Assembly (NCBI GenBank): GCA_017464525.1
Contig: JAFTZM010000008.1
Span: 1 to 64,000, forward strand
Source: Clostridia bacterium
GTDB taxonomy: Bacteria > Bacillota > Clostridia > Oscillospirales > QAKW01
Direction of reading: 5' to 3'
DNA: 64,000 nt
The notes below the pieces were generated by a model. That model had not been told where the DNA came from, made no database searches, and saw only the letters and a list, made by a program, of their open reading frames with translations. The translations under genes and the position numbers were made by a program. Of this stretch, positions 55,801 through 62,363 are shown piece after piece; within the stretch, counting starts at the first letter, position 1; each line of letters starts with the position of its first letter.

Positions 55801-57277
55801 TGCGTTCACCATGAACCTCACCAGCGAGATCGTGAAGTGGGAAGTTCCTGCTGAAGGTTATCCCGAATTTGATACCGACGGTAAGGGTCTGCCTCTGGCT
55901 ATCTCCTTCTCTGCAACCGATAGCGATCCTACTACTACTGATGTAAATGAAACCCTCTTCACCAACACCGAGGGTAAGGTGATCGGTATCACCAACGAGC
56001 TGAAGGAAGCCGCCATCTGGGAGAACGCCGATGAGTGGTCCACCATGACCTTCACCGAGAATACCACCATTTCCGGTACTCCCATTACTTACCATGTTTG
56101 CGTCTGGGGCAACCACAGCCACATCGACGGAACCGACACCCACTATGCTGAGTGTATCTGGACCGACGGCACAATTGAATGTCCCAAGACTGCAACTCAG
56201 GATTGCGACTTTACCACTTCTGCCACTACTGTGGATCCCGACGCTGAGCCCGAGGCTGCTGCTCACAGCGCAACCTGCGCCTGCGGCAATACCTCCGGTG
56301 AGACCCTCTGCTCTGCTAATGCGGATACTTGGGTGGTGACCACCACCGAGCCTACCTGCGATAAGGAAGGCTCCACCATCTACAATTGTACCGTTTGCGG
56401 CTACATTCATGTAGACACCACCGATTCCAAGGGTCACACTTATCCCGAGACCTGGACCAAGGATGAGGTCGCTGAGGGCGAGACCCAGACTCATAGCCAC
56501 GCTTGCATCAACGAGTGCGGCACCACCGAGTCCGAGCCTTGCACCTACACCAATGGCAATTGGGAGGTCACCGAGGCTACCGCCACCTCCACCGGCGAGA
56601 AGAAGATGCCCTGCGATAAGAACTGCGGCTCTTACCTGGTAGAGATCATTCCCGCTCTGGGCAATGTTACCATCGAGGCCGAGACCGGCATCGTGGGCGA
56701 GACCATGGAGGTCGAGGTTGTGCTGAATAATAACTCCGGTCTGTCCGGCGCTGATATCACCATCACCTACGATTCCGACGCTCTCGTTCTGGAGACCGTT
56801 ACCGCCGGTGATTGGGAACTGCCTCTCCTGAGCAATGGTCCTGTTACCGAGCCCGATGAGGACGGTATGGTTTCCGTTATCGCCAACTTCGCCATTTATG
56901 GCACCATCGAAGAGGACGGCACCATCATCAAGCTCACCTTCAAGGTGAAGGAAGATGCTGTTCCCGGTGATTATGCCTTTGGCGTGGATGTTTTCGCCTC
57001 CGATTTCGACGGCAACGAGTTCAGCTTCATTCCTTATGAAGGTACTGTGACCGTTTCCAGCATCGTTCGCGGCGATATCAACGGCGACCGCTATGTCACC
57101 ATTGCCGATGCAGTTCTGATGCTCCGTGTTGCCAGCGGCGAGACCAACCTCCCCGAGGGTCTGAATCTCGAAGCTGCTGATATCATCACCGAAACCAATA
57201 CGGATGAATTCACCGTCAACACCGACGATGTTATTCAGGTTCTGAAGTATCTGAACGGTGAGATCACGGTTCTTTGA
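49877..57277 (+). CDS. Giant secreted cohesin-dockerin surface protein 5
   Basis: 2466 residues, the longest. Signal peptide ends PVSAES. Modules of the GLUG/beta-helix type at ~35-260, ~410-590, ~760-1030, ~1210-1480 and a last one at ~1660-1990, one more than in proteins 1-3. Helical linkers at ~692-760, ~1139-1210 and ~1579-1660 each precede a YP..P...YxD..NW motif that opens the next module. Cys-rich region ~2072-2260 (HVCVWGNHSHIDGTDTH). Cohesin-like domain ~2263-2394 (GETMEVEVVLNNNSGLSGAD). Dockerin-like domain ~2398-2466, first loop DINGDRYVTIAD. It ends in TGA where the other family genes use TAA. No enzyme domain recognised; probable surface adhesin or scaffold component. Confidence 0.85.
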   Translation: MVTRKTRLMSGFVAIMMIISLFTAFVIPVSAESGTVAGTGLYDATALPDIADGYTGATAYQVKDAAGLHALADIVNEDRFNLSGVTIYQTADIDLGWEPFAGIGYNHGSGTARQGFSGTYDGNGFIIEGLYIARTGDSVGSSGLFGTLNSGATVKNVGIASGFVYGRVWVGAIVGRTNGNNKILNCWSAATVVATDAMSAGGIVGSLAGGGVVAANCYNLGLLICSTGKIAGISGWTNNADAVLADNYNAGQIVGHFNGLAAGEPNCMYDYSPIVIHDYSQERATASENNYYVKGRGKISSVKESGLTEVPRDDKVVALVASDAATGVEASALTDGTLAAALNGDGLDYAPDGYTMAYENVEGVGYPVLTYRKDGAIVAQRTATATDLVNGDDTALANSTVWQAFKSWADGKGPSSIFEMEITLTSAADLWLVAMVSGTNTFKGTINLGADIDMADLAVNGVKYHIPIAAAGGNFNGTFDGQNHIIKNWTVYAPMFGESPRGGLISHVNGATVKNVGMVDSYTRYERLTHEVNYGYVYPALLVEREPTSEQTYTTLTMDNCFAEGTVYCENVNNVNNVGGVFSTAWGDDVAITNCWSDVNYIDAVSAKAGKGRAMGKLNTTSIAVSGIYQVDDGTFIPGADNLSDDLSTHLTDVSCKDASLAAALNEKMGEKWIYNGEYTTFAGNTAPAATKVEQAAKAAAKLAELDFTYFAEADALQAAYDALVTATDEAAATTALAAYAALTYTIKDGVYVPITKAEIYLPYMDTINWGISTFEDWAAFAHLSVNSYFVGQNFHLTNDIDMGNRAVDSVNPQHYYLNDKGEAKSVGTTFQGVFDGHGYVLKNYRNNINLTYYYKAGVFGDISKGTIKNFGVASGLVKCYNSQNKIEPLIGGLAGVSTNNAKVSYCWFGADIDATSFTSTSPGITISGIARTTNDGNVIDNCYATGNISGNTGAASYAGGLSGYSQASGEFYNCFYGGGTLSGKTPGLLRYNGDAKEAYFANTYICGPYSFDPQKTHANEANYELGADAYSTGELAYRLNTGYVEGKGTKGYYTLADSKTVFGTEANQTRKLTIEKKLEDGSLVESTAEYVNAGTVYTINAPAGYEPVAEGLNQYDAEAGTFVMPTTDATLVLQFSGEADALMQNIVDSYAPFIEGYEEDFDLFNQEEKMRASYNAALSVLEGTAEDVPAAVATATENFVAVANLTLKKAYPYYPSLRNIEVYKDLNTANAEGRINWGIHSVEDWKYLIEDRFDPASAKYLGSDPNTKINGKDGNYTYILNVTHDLDFNNEEMSPLYCDTNWTLDGHGNSFKNVNIVETIADPESATYVGLLGGQPWNVIIQNLGMEGGTVKVTGTNANAKSVYVSSFYGYNGGYSARLFNSWSTADVILDVAGGSDLIASGLINFTRPVAVTNCYFGGTVTSNGKSAVIWCTDGSSDEIYKNVWSSAEGLQFSNIANGASSTAGVVSADAVESGEIAYLLNNNYTACNYDSYYPAGHPYFDVVDGVTVRVDADPELRKITMKLAGYEDKTLYGSDGETVTLNYVDGASYAIASGNGTLEGDQLTIDGEAIITVTAENILILDELKAAVALYDGKNTAYYTNDNGDSLAEILATANGIIAGDVQADQAMVNAYAEMVKSFYLADAYPALPKMSEYATYPGLSGYLVYDLADLEAVVKSMGNLTAEQTIYLMADIEVTEGSVANSMKGLKASIDGNGYAIKNVHVVGVEDDWGGSAWLGNYTGLSIKNLVIDGWTTETMGWQAALLVSTASADTTFENITIKNSTVTGGTVRNGLGALIGIVRTTTITVKNIRIENTTLLRNSGNFGFVLGRNENGVANIDGVYLVNNTIGAVDENVNQGASGRGILVGESTGSTALKNIAVFNTSFKDDVTVLGVLAGCLKVGDDGASAGNTAASLSMSNIMVEDCGDAPLIYKANANGTCTYSNVYTDAEKIIGKNDEVANLTALTADQYTEAAFTMNLTSEIVKWEVPAEGYPEFDTDGKGLPLAISFSATDSDPTTTDVNETLFTNTEGKVIGITNELKEAAIWENADEWSTMTFTENTTISGTPITYHVCVWGNHSHIDGTDTHYAECIWTDGTIECPKTATQDCDFTTSATTVDPDAEPEAAAHSATCACGNTSGETLCSANADTWVVTTTEPTCDKEGSTIYNCTVCGYIHVDTTDSKGHTYPETWTKDEVAEGETQTHSHACINECGTTESEPCTYTNGNWEVTEATATSTGEKKMPCDKNCGSYLVEIIPALGNVTIEAETGIVGETMEVEVVLNNNSGLSGADITITYDSDALVLETVTAGDWELPLLSNGPVTEPDEDGMVSVIANFAIYGTIEEDGTIIKLTFKVKEDAVPGDYAFGVDVFASDFDGNEFSFIPYEGTVTVSSIVRGDINGDRYVTIADAVLMLRVASGETNLPEGLNLEAADIITETNTDEFTVNTDDVIQVLKYLNGEITVL

Positions 57278-57294
57278 ACCCATCTCTTTCAATC

Positions 57295-57327
57295 AAAGAG
57301 CGCAGGCGAAAGCCTGTGCTCTTTTTT
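57295..57327 (+). terminator. Terminator of surface gene 5
   Basis: AAAGAGCGCAGGC, loop GAAA, GCCTGTGCTCTTT with one G-U pair, then T's. Confidence 0.9.
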
Positions 57328-57388
57328 GCCAAAATATGCGCAATTTTAAAGACTCGTCTAAAAAAATACACATAACGTGTAAAACAAG

Positions 57389-57461
57389 CAACATAATGTG
57401 GTATCTTTTTTTTGAAGATTTGATATAATTATATTATCTATAGGCAAGTTGTATGGCTTGT
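57389..57461 (+). promoter_or_regulatory. Array promoter 6 (divergent form)
   Basis: CAACATAATGTGGTAT (57389-57404) matches the upstream inverted repeat of the other promoters; -10 TATAAT (57424-57429) preceded by TGA (extended -10), with a poor -35 at 17 nt. The leader holds only a small CAAG/CTTG hairpin (57445-57460). Confidence 0.55.
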
Positions 57462-57485
57462 ATTATTGTAAATGGAGGTTTACTT

Positions 57486-58160
57486 ATGTTTAAAAGAGTA
57501 TGTTCTGTTGTTGTAATGATCGCTATGTTGCTCTGCATGGGCGTTGTTGCTAATGCTGAAGGGGAAGCAACCTTTGTGCTCACCCCCGATGATAACGAGG
57601 TGGTTGCCGGTGATTCCTTCACCGTGGCAGTCTCTCTGGCCAATAACCCCGGTGTGACCGGCATTGTGTATGATATCGAATTTGATGATGCAAAATTGAC
57701 CCTGAACAGCGCCGCTCTGGGTAAGGATGTGACCGGCTTTGCCGAAGGCCCCAATAAGGCGGGAGGTGTTTATAAGGTTTCCTTTGCGAATACCACCGCC
57801 ATTGAAGGCACTACCACTCTGCTGGTTCTCTCCTTCACCGTGAATGAGGATACCGAACTGGGCGATTATCAGATCAAGGTCTCCAGCGCCGATGTTTCCG
57901 ATGACGATACTGCCAGCGTTGCCACCGCCGCCGGCACCACCACCATCACCGTGATCGATTACCTCTGGGGTGACGTAAATGATGATGGAGTGGCCGATGG
58001 TTTGGATGCAGTGCTGATCATGCAGTATGCTGCAGGAACTATTGATTATGAGGATCTTGCTCAGCCCAAGGCCGCTTACACCAACGACGATGAGACCATC
58101 GACGGCCTGGATGCAGTTTTGATCATGCAGTATGCGGCCGGTATCTACCAGCCCGAATAA
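57486..58160 (+). CDS. Minimal secreted cohesin-dockerin protein
   Basis: 224 residues from the ATG at 57486, 7 nt after GGAGG (57474-57478); the in-frame ATG at 57453 lies in the leader and has no ribosome-binding site. Signal peptide 1-23 (MFKRVCSVVVMIAML, ends ANA). One cohesin-like domain ~27-150 (GDSFTVAVSLANNPGVTG, YDIEFDDAKLTLNSAALG). One dockerin-like domain 159-224 built from two near-identical halves, each with DGLDAVLIMQYAAG; the first loop is DVNDDGVADGLD, and the second begins with Tyr in place of Asp. Nothing else is present, so it is a pure connector. The signal peptide is most like that of the SLH protein at 60306, not the giants. Confidence 0.85.
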   Translation: MFKRVCSVVVMIAMLLCMGVVANAEGEATFVLTPDDNEVVAGDSFTVAVSLANNPGVTGIVYDIEFDDAKLTLNSAALGKDVTGFAEGPNKAGGVYKVSFANTTAIEGTTTLLVLSFTVNEDTELGDYQIKVSSADVSDDDTASVATAAGTTTITVIDYLWGDVNDDGVADGLDAVLIMQYAAGTIDYEDLAQPKAAYTNDDETIDGLDAVLIMQYAAGIYQPE

Positions 58161-58182
58161 ATCCAAATAAATATGCATATCC

Positions 58183-58212
58183 AATAGGAACCATCCAAGG
58201 GTGGTTCCTATT
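58183..58212 (+). terminator. Hairpin between genes 6 and 7 without a T tract
   Basis: AATAGGAACCA and TGGTTCCTATT are perfect arms around an 8-nt loop. No U run follows, so readthrough into the next gene (start 58238) is likely; that gene has no promoter of the array type. Confidence 0.55.
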
Positions 58213-58237
58213 AGTGCGAGAGGAGAAGGAGAAGAAT

Positions 58238-60052
58238 ATGAAGAAGAGAGTACTTTCGATTTTTTTAGCTGTTATTTTGGCCTTTACCATGCTTGGTACT
58301 GTGATCTATGCGGCAGACAATCCAATGAGCTTGGACGTTACTGCAAAGAACGGCTTGGAGTATGAGCGTGGCGATACAGTGATTTTGACTGTATCTATGA
58401 AGGATTATGAAGCTGCTAATTTGCTGGCAATTGCGGGGGAATACGATTCCGCTATTCTTACTGGTGTAAAAGCCAGCAAGGGTGAGCTTGGAGCTCCTGT
58501 ATTTAATGCTAAAACCCTGTATTCCAGCTGGGCACAGGCAGATAACTTTGTTGTTGAAGATGAAGATTTTAACCCCGTTTCTGAGTTTGCTTTAGTTTCG
58601 TACAGATTTACTGTCGCGGCAGATGCTGCCTTTGGTGAAACTACTGTTAAGGTTTATTTTGCTCAGGAAGATGCCAACGGTAGTAAAAATACCAATGCCT
58701 ATTATGATGGAAAAAGCAATGTGGTAATGACTCCCGGTGAAGATTATGTTGCCGAGGCTACTGAAATTACATTAAATATTGTATGTAACCATGAATATGC
58801 CGAGGGCTACACCCAGCCCGCCGCCGGTACCGCTATGGAGTCTGCTCAGCATACACAGTATTGTACCAAGTGCCAGCAGAATATCCCTGCCGATTGTGAG
58901 TTCGCCGCTGAGGTGACCGATCCCACTCATACCGAAAACGGTTACACCACCCACACCTGTATTTGCGGTTATACAGTTGTAGATACCGAGACCGCCGCTC
59001 TGGGTCATGAGTTTGGTGATTATGAGCATGATGAAGTTCTTACTGATGGCAAGCACACCCACACCGCCACCTGTATTGCCAACGACGGTGGCTTCGATAC
59101 TCAGTTCTGCGAATTCACGACCTCCTATACCGATCCCACCTGTACCGAAGACGGTTATGTAACTTATACCTGTACCGACTGCGGCTACTACTACGATGTG
59201 ATCGATGAAGGTTCTGCCAAGGGCCATAAGATGACCATTTATAATTATGTTGAGAGCGAAAACGGTATCAACAATCATACCGTGACCTGTAGTGTTAAAG
59301 GCTGTGGCTATACCGAGACCGAGGCTTGTACTATGGGCGAATGGGCCATCATTGATGAGCCCACCAAGACCGAGACCGGTCTGAAAAAGCGCACCTGTAT
59401 CCATTGCGAGACCGGCTATGAGACGGAAGTTCTGCCCAAGCTGGCTTACCTGACCGTGGTAGATTCCAAGGGGATCGTCGGTCGTGAGATGACCGTTGAT
59501 GTAGTGCTGACCAATAACCCCGGGGTTTCGGGCATGGTATTTGAAGTGGAATATAATGATGCCTATATGACCCTCGCCGGCGTAGAGCAGGGCGATCTGG
59601 GTGGTGAGGATGTGATTCTCCAGGGCCCAATCGATAATAACGGTGTTCATAAGATTGCTCTTGCCACCACGGGTACTGTGACCGGCGATGGTGTTGTGAT
59701 CCGCCTGATCTTCAATATTGCCGACGAGCTGGTAGAGGGCGACTATGCTGTTAAGGTTTCTGCCAACGATGTTTGCGATGGCACCGAGGAACTGAAGGCA
59801 GTTGCTGTTGAAGGCGATGAAGGCGTTGCCACCCTCATCGATTATATGCTGGGCGATGTAAACCGTGATAAGAAGATCACTGTTGCCGACGCCGTTCTGC
59901 TGCTCCGCTATGCCGCCGGCATGGATGTGACCGTTGATCTGCTGGCTGCTGATCTGGTTACCGCCGAGGGCGAGACCGAGGGTGAGATCACCGTTGCCGA
60001 TGGCCAGTATCTGCTGCAGGTACTGATCGGTGCTGCTACCTTGGAAGACTAA
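58238..60052 (+). CDS. Secreted protein with two cohesin-like domains, Cys-rich repeats and dockerin
   Basis: 604 residues from the ATG at 58238, 6 nt after AAGGAG; the GTG at 58214 is rejected. Signal peptide 1-25 (ends VIYA). N-terminal cohesin-like domain ~27-185 (GDTVILTVSMKDYEAAN, AIAGEYDSAILTG), very similar to the N-terminal domain of the SLH protein that follows. Cys-rich repeats ~185-400 (TCICGYTVVD, CTDCGYYYD). A second, standard cohesin-like domain ~403-525 (GREMTVDVVLTNNPGVSG). Dockerin-like domain ~537-604 (DVNRDKKITVAD, second loop atypical). It lacks an array-type promoter and is probably transcribed with the gene before it. It could bridge the SLH-anchored protein and the giants. 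Confidence 0.83.
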   Translation: MKKRVLSIFLAVILAFTMLGTVIYAADNPMSLDVTAKNGLEYERGDTVILTVSMKDYEAANLLAIAGEYDSAILTGVKASKGELGAPVFNAKTLYSSWAQADNFVVEDEDFNPVSEFALVSYRFTVAADAAFGETTVKVYFAQEDANGSKNTNAYYDGKSNVVMTPGEDYVAEATEITLNIVCNHEYAEGYTQPAAGTAMESAQHTQYCTKCQQNIPADCEFAAEVTDPTHTENGYTTHTCICGYTVVDTETAALGHEFGDYEHDEVLTDGKHTHTATCIANDGGFDTQFCEFTTSYTDPTCTEDGYVTYTCTDCGYYYDVIDEGSAKGHKMTIYNYVESENGINNHTVTCSVKGCGYTETEACTMGEWAIIDEPTKTETGLKKRTCIHCETGYETEVLPKLAYLTVVDSKGIVGREMTVDVVLTNNPGVSGMVFEVEYNDAYMTLAGVEQGDLGGEDVILQGPIDNNGVHKIALATTGTVTGDGVVIRLIFNIADELVEGDYAVKVSANDVCDGTEELKAVAVEGDEGVATLIDYMLGDVNRDKKITVADAVLLLRYAAGMDVTVDLLAADLVTAEGETEGEITVADGQYLLQVLIGAATLED

Positions 60053-60067
60053 TTTTAAATCAAAATC

Positions 60068-60108
60068 AATATCCCGGAGTGCCAAAGCACCCCGGGATAT
60101 TAAATTTT
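60068..60108 (+). terminator. Terminator of surface gene 7
   Basis: AATATCCCGG-a-GTGC, loop CAAA, GCAC-c-CCGGGATATT with one mismatch, followed by AAATTTTT. Confidence 0.8.
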
Positions 60109-60150
60109 TGGTAATAAAAGGTGAGAAAGTGATGAAAAAACCGCAAAGTG

Positions 60151-60243
60151 TGGCATAAAAGCAACATAAGGTAATGTTATTTTCTGAAATCATCTGCTAT
60201 AATAATATCGCATAATTGGGTAGGTATCTAAATCGGCTTACCC
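60151..60243 (+). promoter_or_regulatory. Array promoter 8 with leader hairpin
   Basis: GCAACATAAGGTAATGTTAT upstream element; -35 TGTTAT (60175-60180), 17-nt spacer, -10 TATAAT (60198-60203) with TGC before it. Leader hairpin 60218-60243 GGGTAGGT/GGCTTACCC: different bases from genes 2, 3 and 5 but again fully paired. AAGGAGGT ends 6 nt before the ATG. Confidence 0.7.
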
Positions 60244-60305
60244 CGGAAAGGGAAAATAACACTCTGATTTCCTTTCTGAAAGGAGAAACATAAGGAGGTA
60301 AAACT

Positions 60306-62273
60306 ATGTTTAAAAGAGTGAGTTCTGTTGTAATGGTCGTTGCAATGTTGCTCACCATGCTCTGCACCTTCTCTTTTGCTTCTGCTGAGGGTACCCCTAT
60401 GAGTTTGACCCTCACCGCAAAAAATGGTGTTGATGTTAAGCGTGGCGACACTGTGATTTTGACCGTAGGTATGAAGGATTATACCGCTGCCAACCTGATG
60501 GCAATTGCCGGCGAATACGATTCCGCTGTTCTTACCGATGCAAAAGCCAGCAAGGGTGAATTGGGTGCCCCTGTATTTAATGCTAAAACCCTGTATTCCA
60601 GCTGGGCTCAGGCAGATAACTTCGTTGTAGAGGACGATGATTTCAACGCCCTTTCCGAATTTACTTTGGTTTCTTTCAGATTTACTGTTGCAGCTGATGC
60701 TCCCTTCGGCGAGACCACCGTTAAGGTTTATTTCGCTCAGGAAGATGCCAACGGCAGTAAGAATACCAATGCTTATTATGATGGTACTACCAACGTTGTA
60801 ATGACTCCCGGCGTAGATTATGTTGCTGAGCCTGTTACCATTACCCTGAATGTTGCTTGTACTGTTGACCACAGCACCATCACCGAATGGACTGCTCCTG
60901 CTGCAGGCACCGCTAAAGCTGATGCTAAGCATACTGCTGAATGCTCCGGCTGCGGCGATACTTTGGAAGAGGCTTGTAGTTTTGTTGCTGAAGGCGACGC
61001 TGCTTGCAATGAGCCTGGTACCGAGAAGTGCACCGTTTGTGGCTATACTGTAGAGACCGCTGGCGCTCTGGGCCATGATTGGACCGATTGGGAAAATGTG
61101 GAAGGCGAGACCAAACACCAGAGAACCTGTAAGAGAGCCGGTTGCAATGAGGTTGAGACCGAGGATTGCGATCTGGACGAAGTTACCACCCCCGCTACCT
61201 GCGAAGAGGATGGCAAGAAAGTAACTACTTGTACCGAATGCGATTACGAAGATGTTGAAACGATCCCCGCTCTGGGCCACAACTATGTGTACACTGGCGA
61301 CAATACTCAGGATCCCGAAGGCACTCATACTCATAAGTGCACCAACGAGGGCTGCGATGTAGTTGATGAAGAGTGTAACTTCTATATCGTTGTTAAGGAA
61401 CTGACCTGCATTGAAGACGGTGAGTATGCTTGCGATTGCGGTCACACCGTAGTATATGAAGCCACCGGTGATGAGCATACCGATCTGGTAATTATCTATA
61501 AGGCTCCTACTGATACCGTTCCCGGTACTATTACCGTCAAATGTAAAAGTTGCGATACTGAGATTGGTACTGAAGAAACCCCCGTTGAACCCTATGCTGA
61601 TCTGAAGGCTGAGGATGGCATCTGGTATTATGATGCTGCTACCTTCAACTATATCTTTGGTGAATTGATGGTTGGCGAATATGACAACTTCAACGGCGAT
61701 AACGCCATTACCAGAGGTCAGGTTGTAACTGTTCTGGGCAGATATCTGTTCAGTTCTTATGGCGGCGATGAGTATATCGCTTCTCTGACTGTTGAAGAGC
61801 TCAATGCTATGATGGATTCTGCTGAGGCAAATCTTGGCCTGACTGTTGGTGAATTGACCGACCTGAAGGTTGAAGGCGGCGACTATTACGATAGATATGC
61901 TCTGCTGCTGGCTCACATGGGTATTGTAATGGGCCACGATGATGGCGAATTCAAGGGTGATGATCTGGTAACCCGCGAAGAGTTGGCTTGCTTCATGACT
62001 CGTTTCGTAACTCTGCTGGATGTTGTTGCCGAGGAATTTGAGATGGAGTCTCGTGCCCTGGATGAGAACGCTCCCTTTACCTTTGCTGATATCGATACCG
62101 TTAGCGCTTGGGCTAAGGATGCAGTTGTAGAAGCTGGCGAGATCGGTCTGTTTGCTGGTAAGCTGGACAACAAGTTTGATCCTACTTGCAATGCTACCAG
62201 AGCTGAGATGGCCACTCTGATGGAGAAGATTATGCGTGCATACTCTGTCTTTGAGATCGTTGACGCTGAGTAA
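60306..62273 (+). CDS. SLH-anchored cohesin-like surface protein (candidate base of the assembly)
   Basis: 655 residues. Signal peptide 1-27 (MFKRVSSVVMVVAML, ends SFASA). Cohesin-like domain ~30-185 (GDTVILTVGMKDYTAAN, AIAGEYDSAVLTD), about four fifths identical by eye to that of the preceding protein. Cys-rich repeats ~185-420 (CTVCGYTVE, CTECDYEDVE). Three S-layer-homology repeats fill ~427-655, with ITRGQ, VTREE and ATRAE in the positions of the canonical ITRAE motif that binds secondary cell-wall polymer. It has no dockerin: it can display a cohesin at the cell wall but cannot plug into another member. That is the role of an anchoring scaffoldin. Last gene of the array. Confidence 0.87.
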   Translation: MFKRVSSVVMVVAMLLTMLCTFSFASAEGTPMSLTLTAKNGVDVKRGDTVILTVGMKDYTAANLMAIAGEYDSAVLTDAKASKGELGAPVFNAKTLYSSWAQADNFVVEDDDFNALSEFTLVSFRFTVAADAPFGETTVKVYFAQEDANGSKNTNAYYDGTTNVVMTPGVDYVAEPVTITLNVACTVDHSTITEWTAPAAGTAKADAKHTAECSGCGDTLEEACSFVAEGDAACNEPGTEKCTVCGYTVETAGALGHDWTDWENVEGETKHQRTCKRAGCNEVETEDCDLDEVTTPATCEEDGKKVTTCTECDYEDVETIPALGHNYVYTGDNTQDPEGTHTHKCTNEGCDVVDEECNFYIVVKELTCIEDGEYACDCGHTVVYEATGDEHTDLVIIYKAPTDTVPGTITVKCKSCDTEIGTEETPVEPYADLKAEDGIWYYDAATFNYIFGELMVGEYDNFNGDNAITRGQVVTVLGRYLFSSYGGDEYIASLTVEELNAMMDSAEANLGLTVGELTDLKVEGGDYYDRYALLLAHMGIVMGHDDGEFKGDDLVTREELACFMTRFVTLLDVVAEEFEMESRALDENAPFTFADIDTVSAWAKDAVVEAGEIGLFAGKLDNKFDPTCNATRAEMATLMEKIMRAYSVFEIVDAE

Positions 62274-62286
62274 TTAAGCTAAATTA

Positions 62287-62318
62287 AAAAAAGGTTTCCC
62301 TTCGGGGAAACCTTTTTT
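62287..62318 (+). terminator. Terminator of the SLH gene and end of the array
   Basis: AAAAAAGGTTTCCC, loop TTCG, GGGAAACCTTTTTT. Confidence 0.92.
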
Positions 62319-62331
62319 ATATGCAAAAGCG

Positions 62332-62359
62332 ATCCCCCGAACTGGGCGGTTCGGGGGAT
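62332..62359 (-). terminator. Hairpin after the minus-strand kinase gene
   Basis: ATCCCCCGAAC, loop TGGGCG, GTTCGGGGGAT, 5 nt beyond the kinase stop; on the minus strand a CGCTTTTGC follows. Probable terminator. Confidence 0.65.
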
Positions 62360-62363
62360 GGGT

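Noticed and set aside
57453..57485. Upstream ATG for the minimal cohesin-dockerin gene
   Set aside because: No ribosome-binding site before it and it would spoil the signal peptide; the ATG at 57486 follows GGAGG and gives a normal signal sequence.
58214..58237. GTG start for surface gene 7
   Set aside because: It would place the AAGGAG ribosome-binding site inside the coding region and add a charged extension before the signal peptide.
24710..60193. Very long open frames on the minus strand opposite the surface genes (several over 1000 codons)
   Set aside because: They mirror the sense genes, lack promoters and ribosome-binding sites, and read as repetitive low-information sequence. They arise because the highly biased sense codons seldom give stops on the other strand; every sense gene has signal peptide, domains, promoter and terminator.
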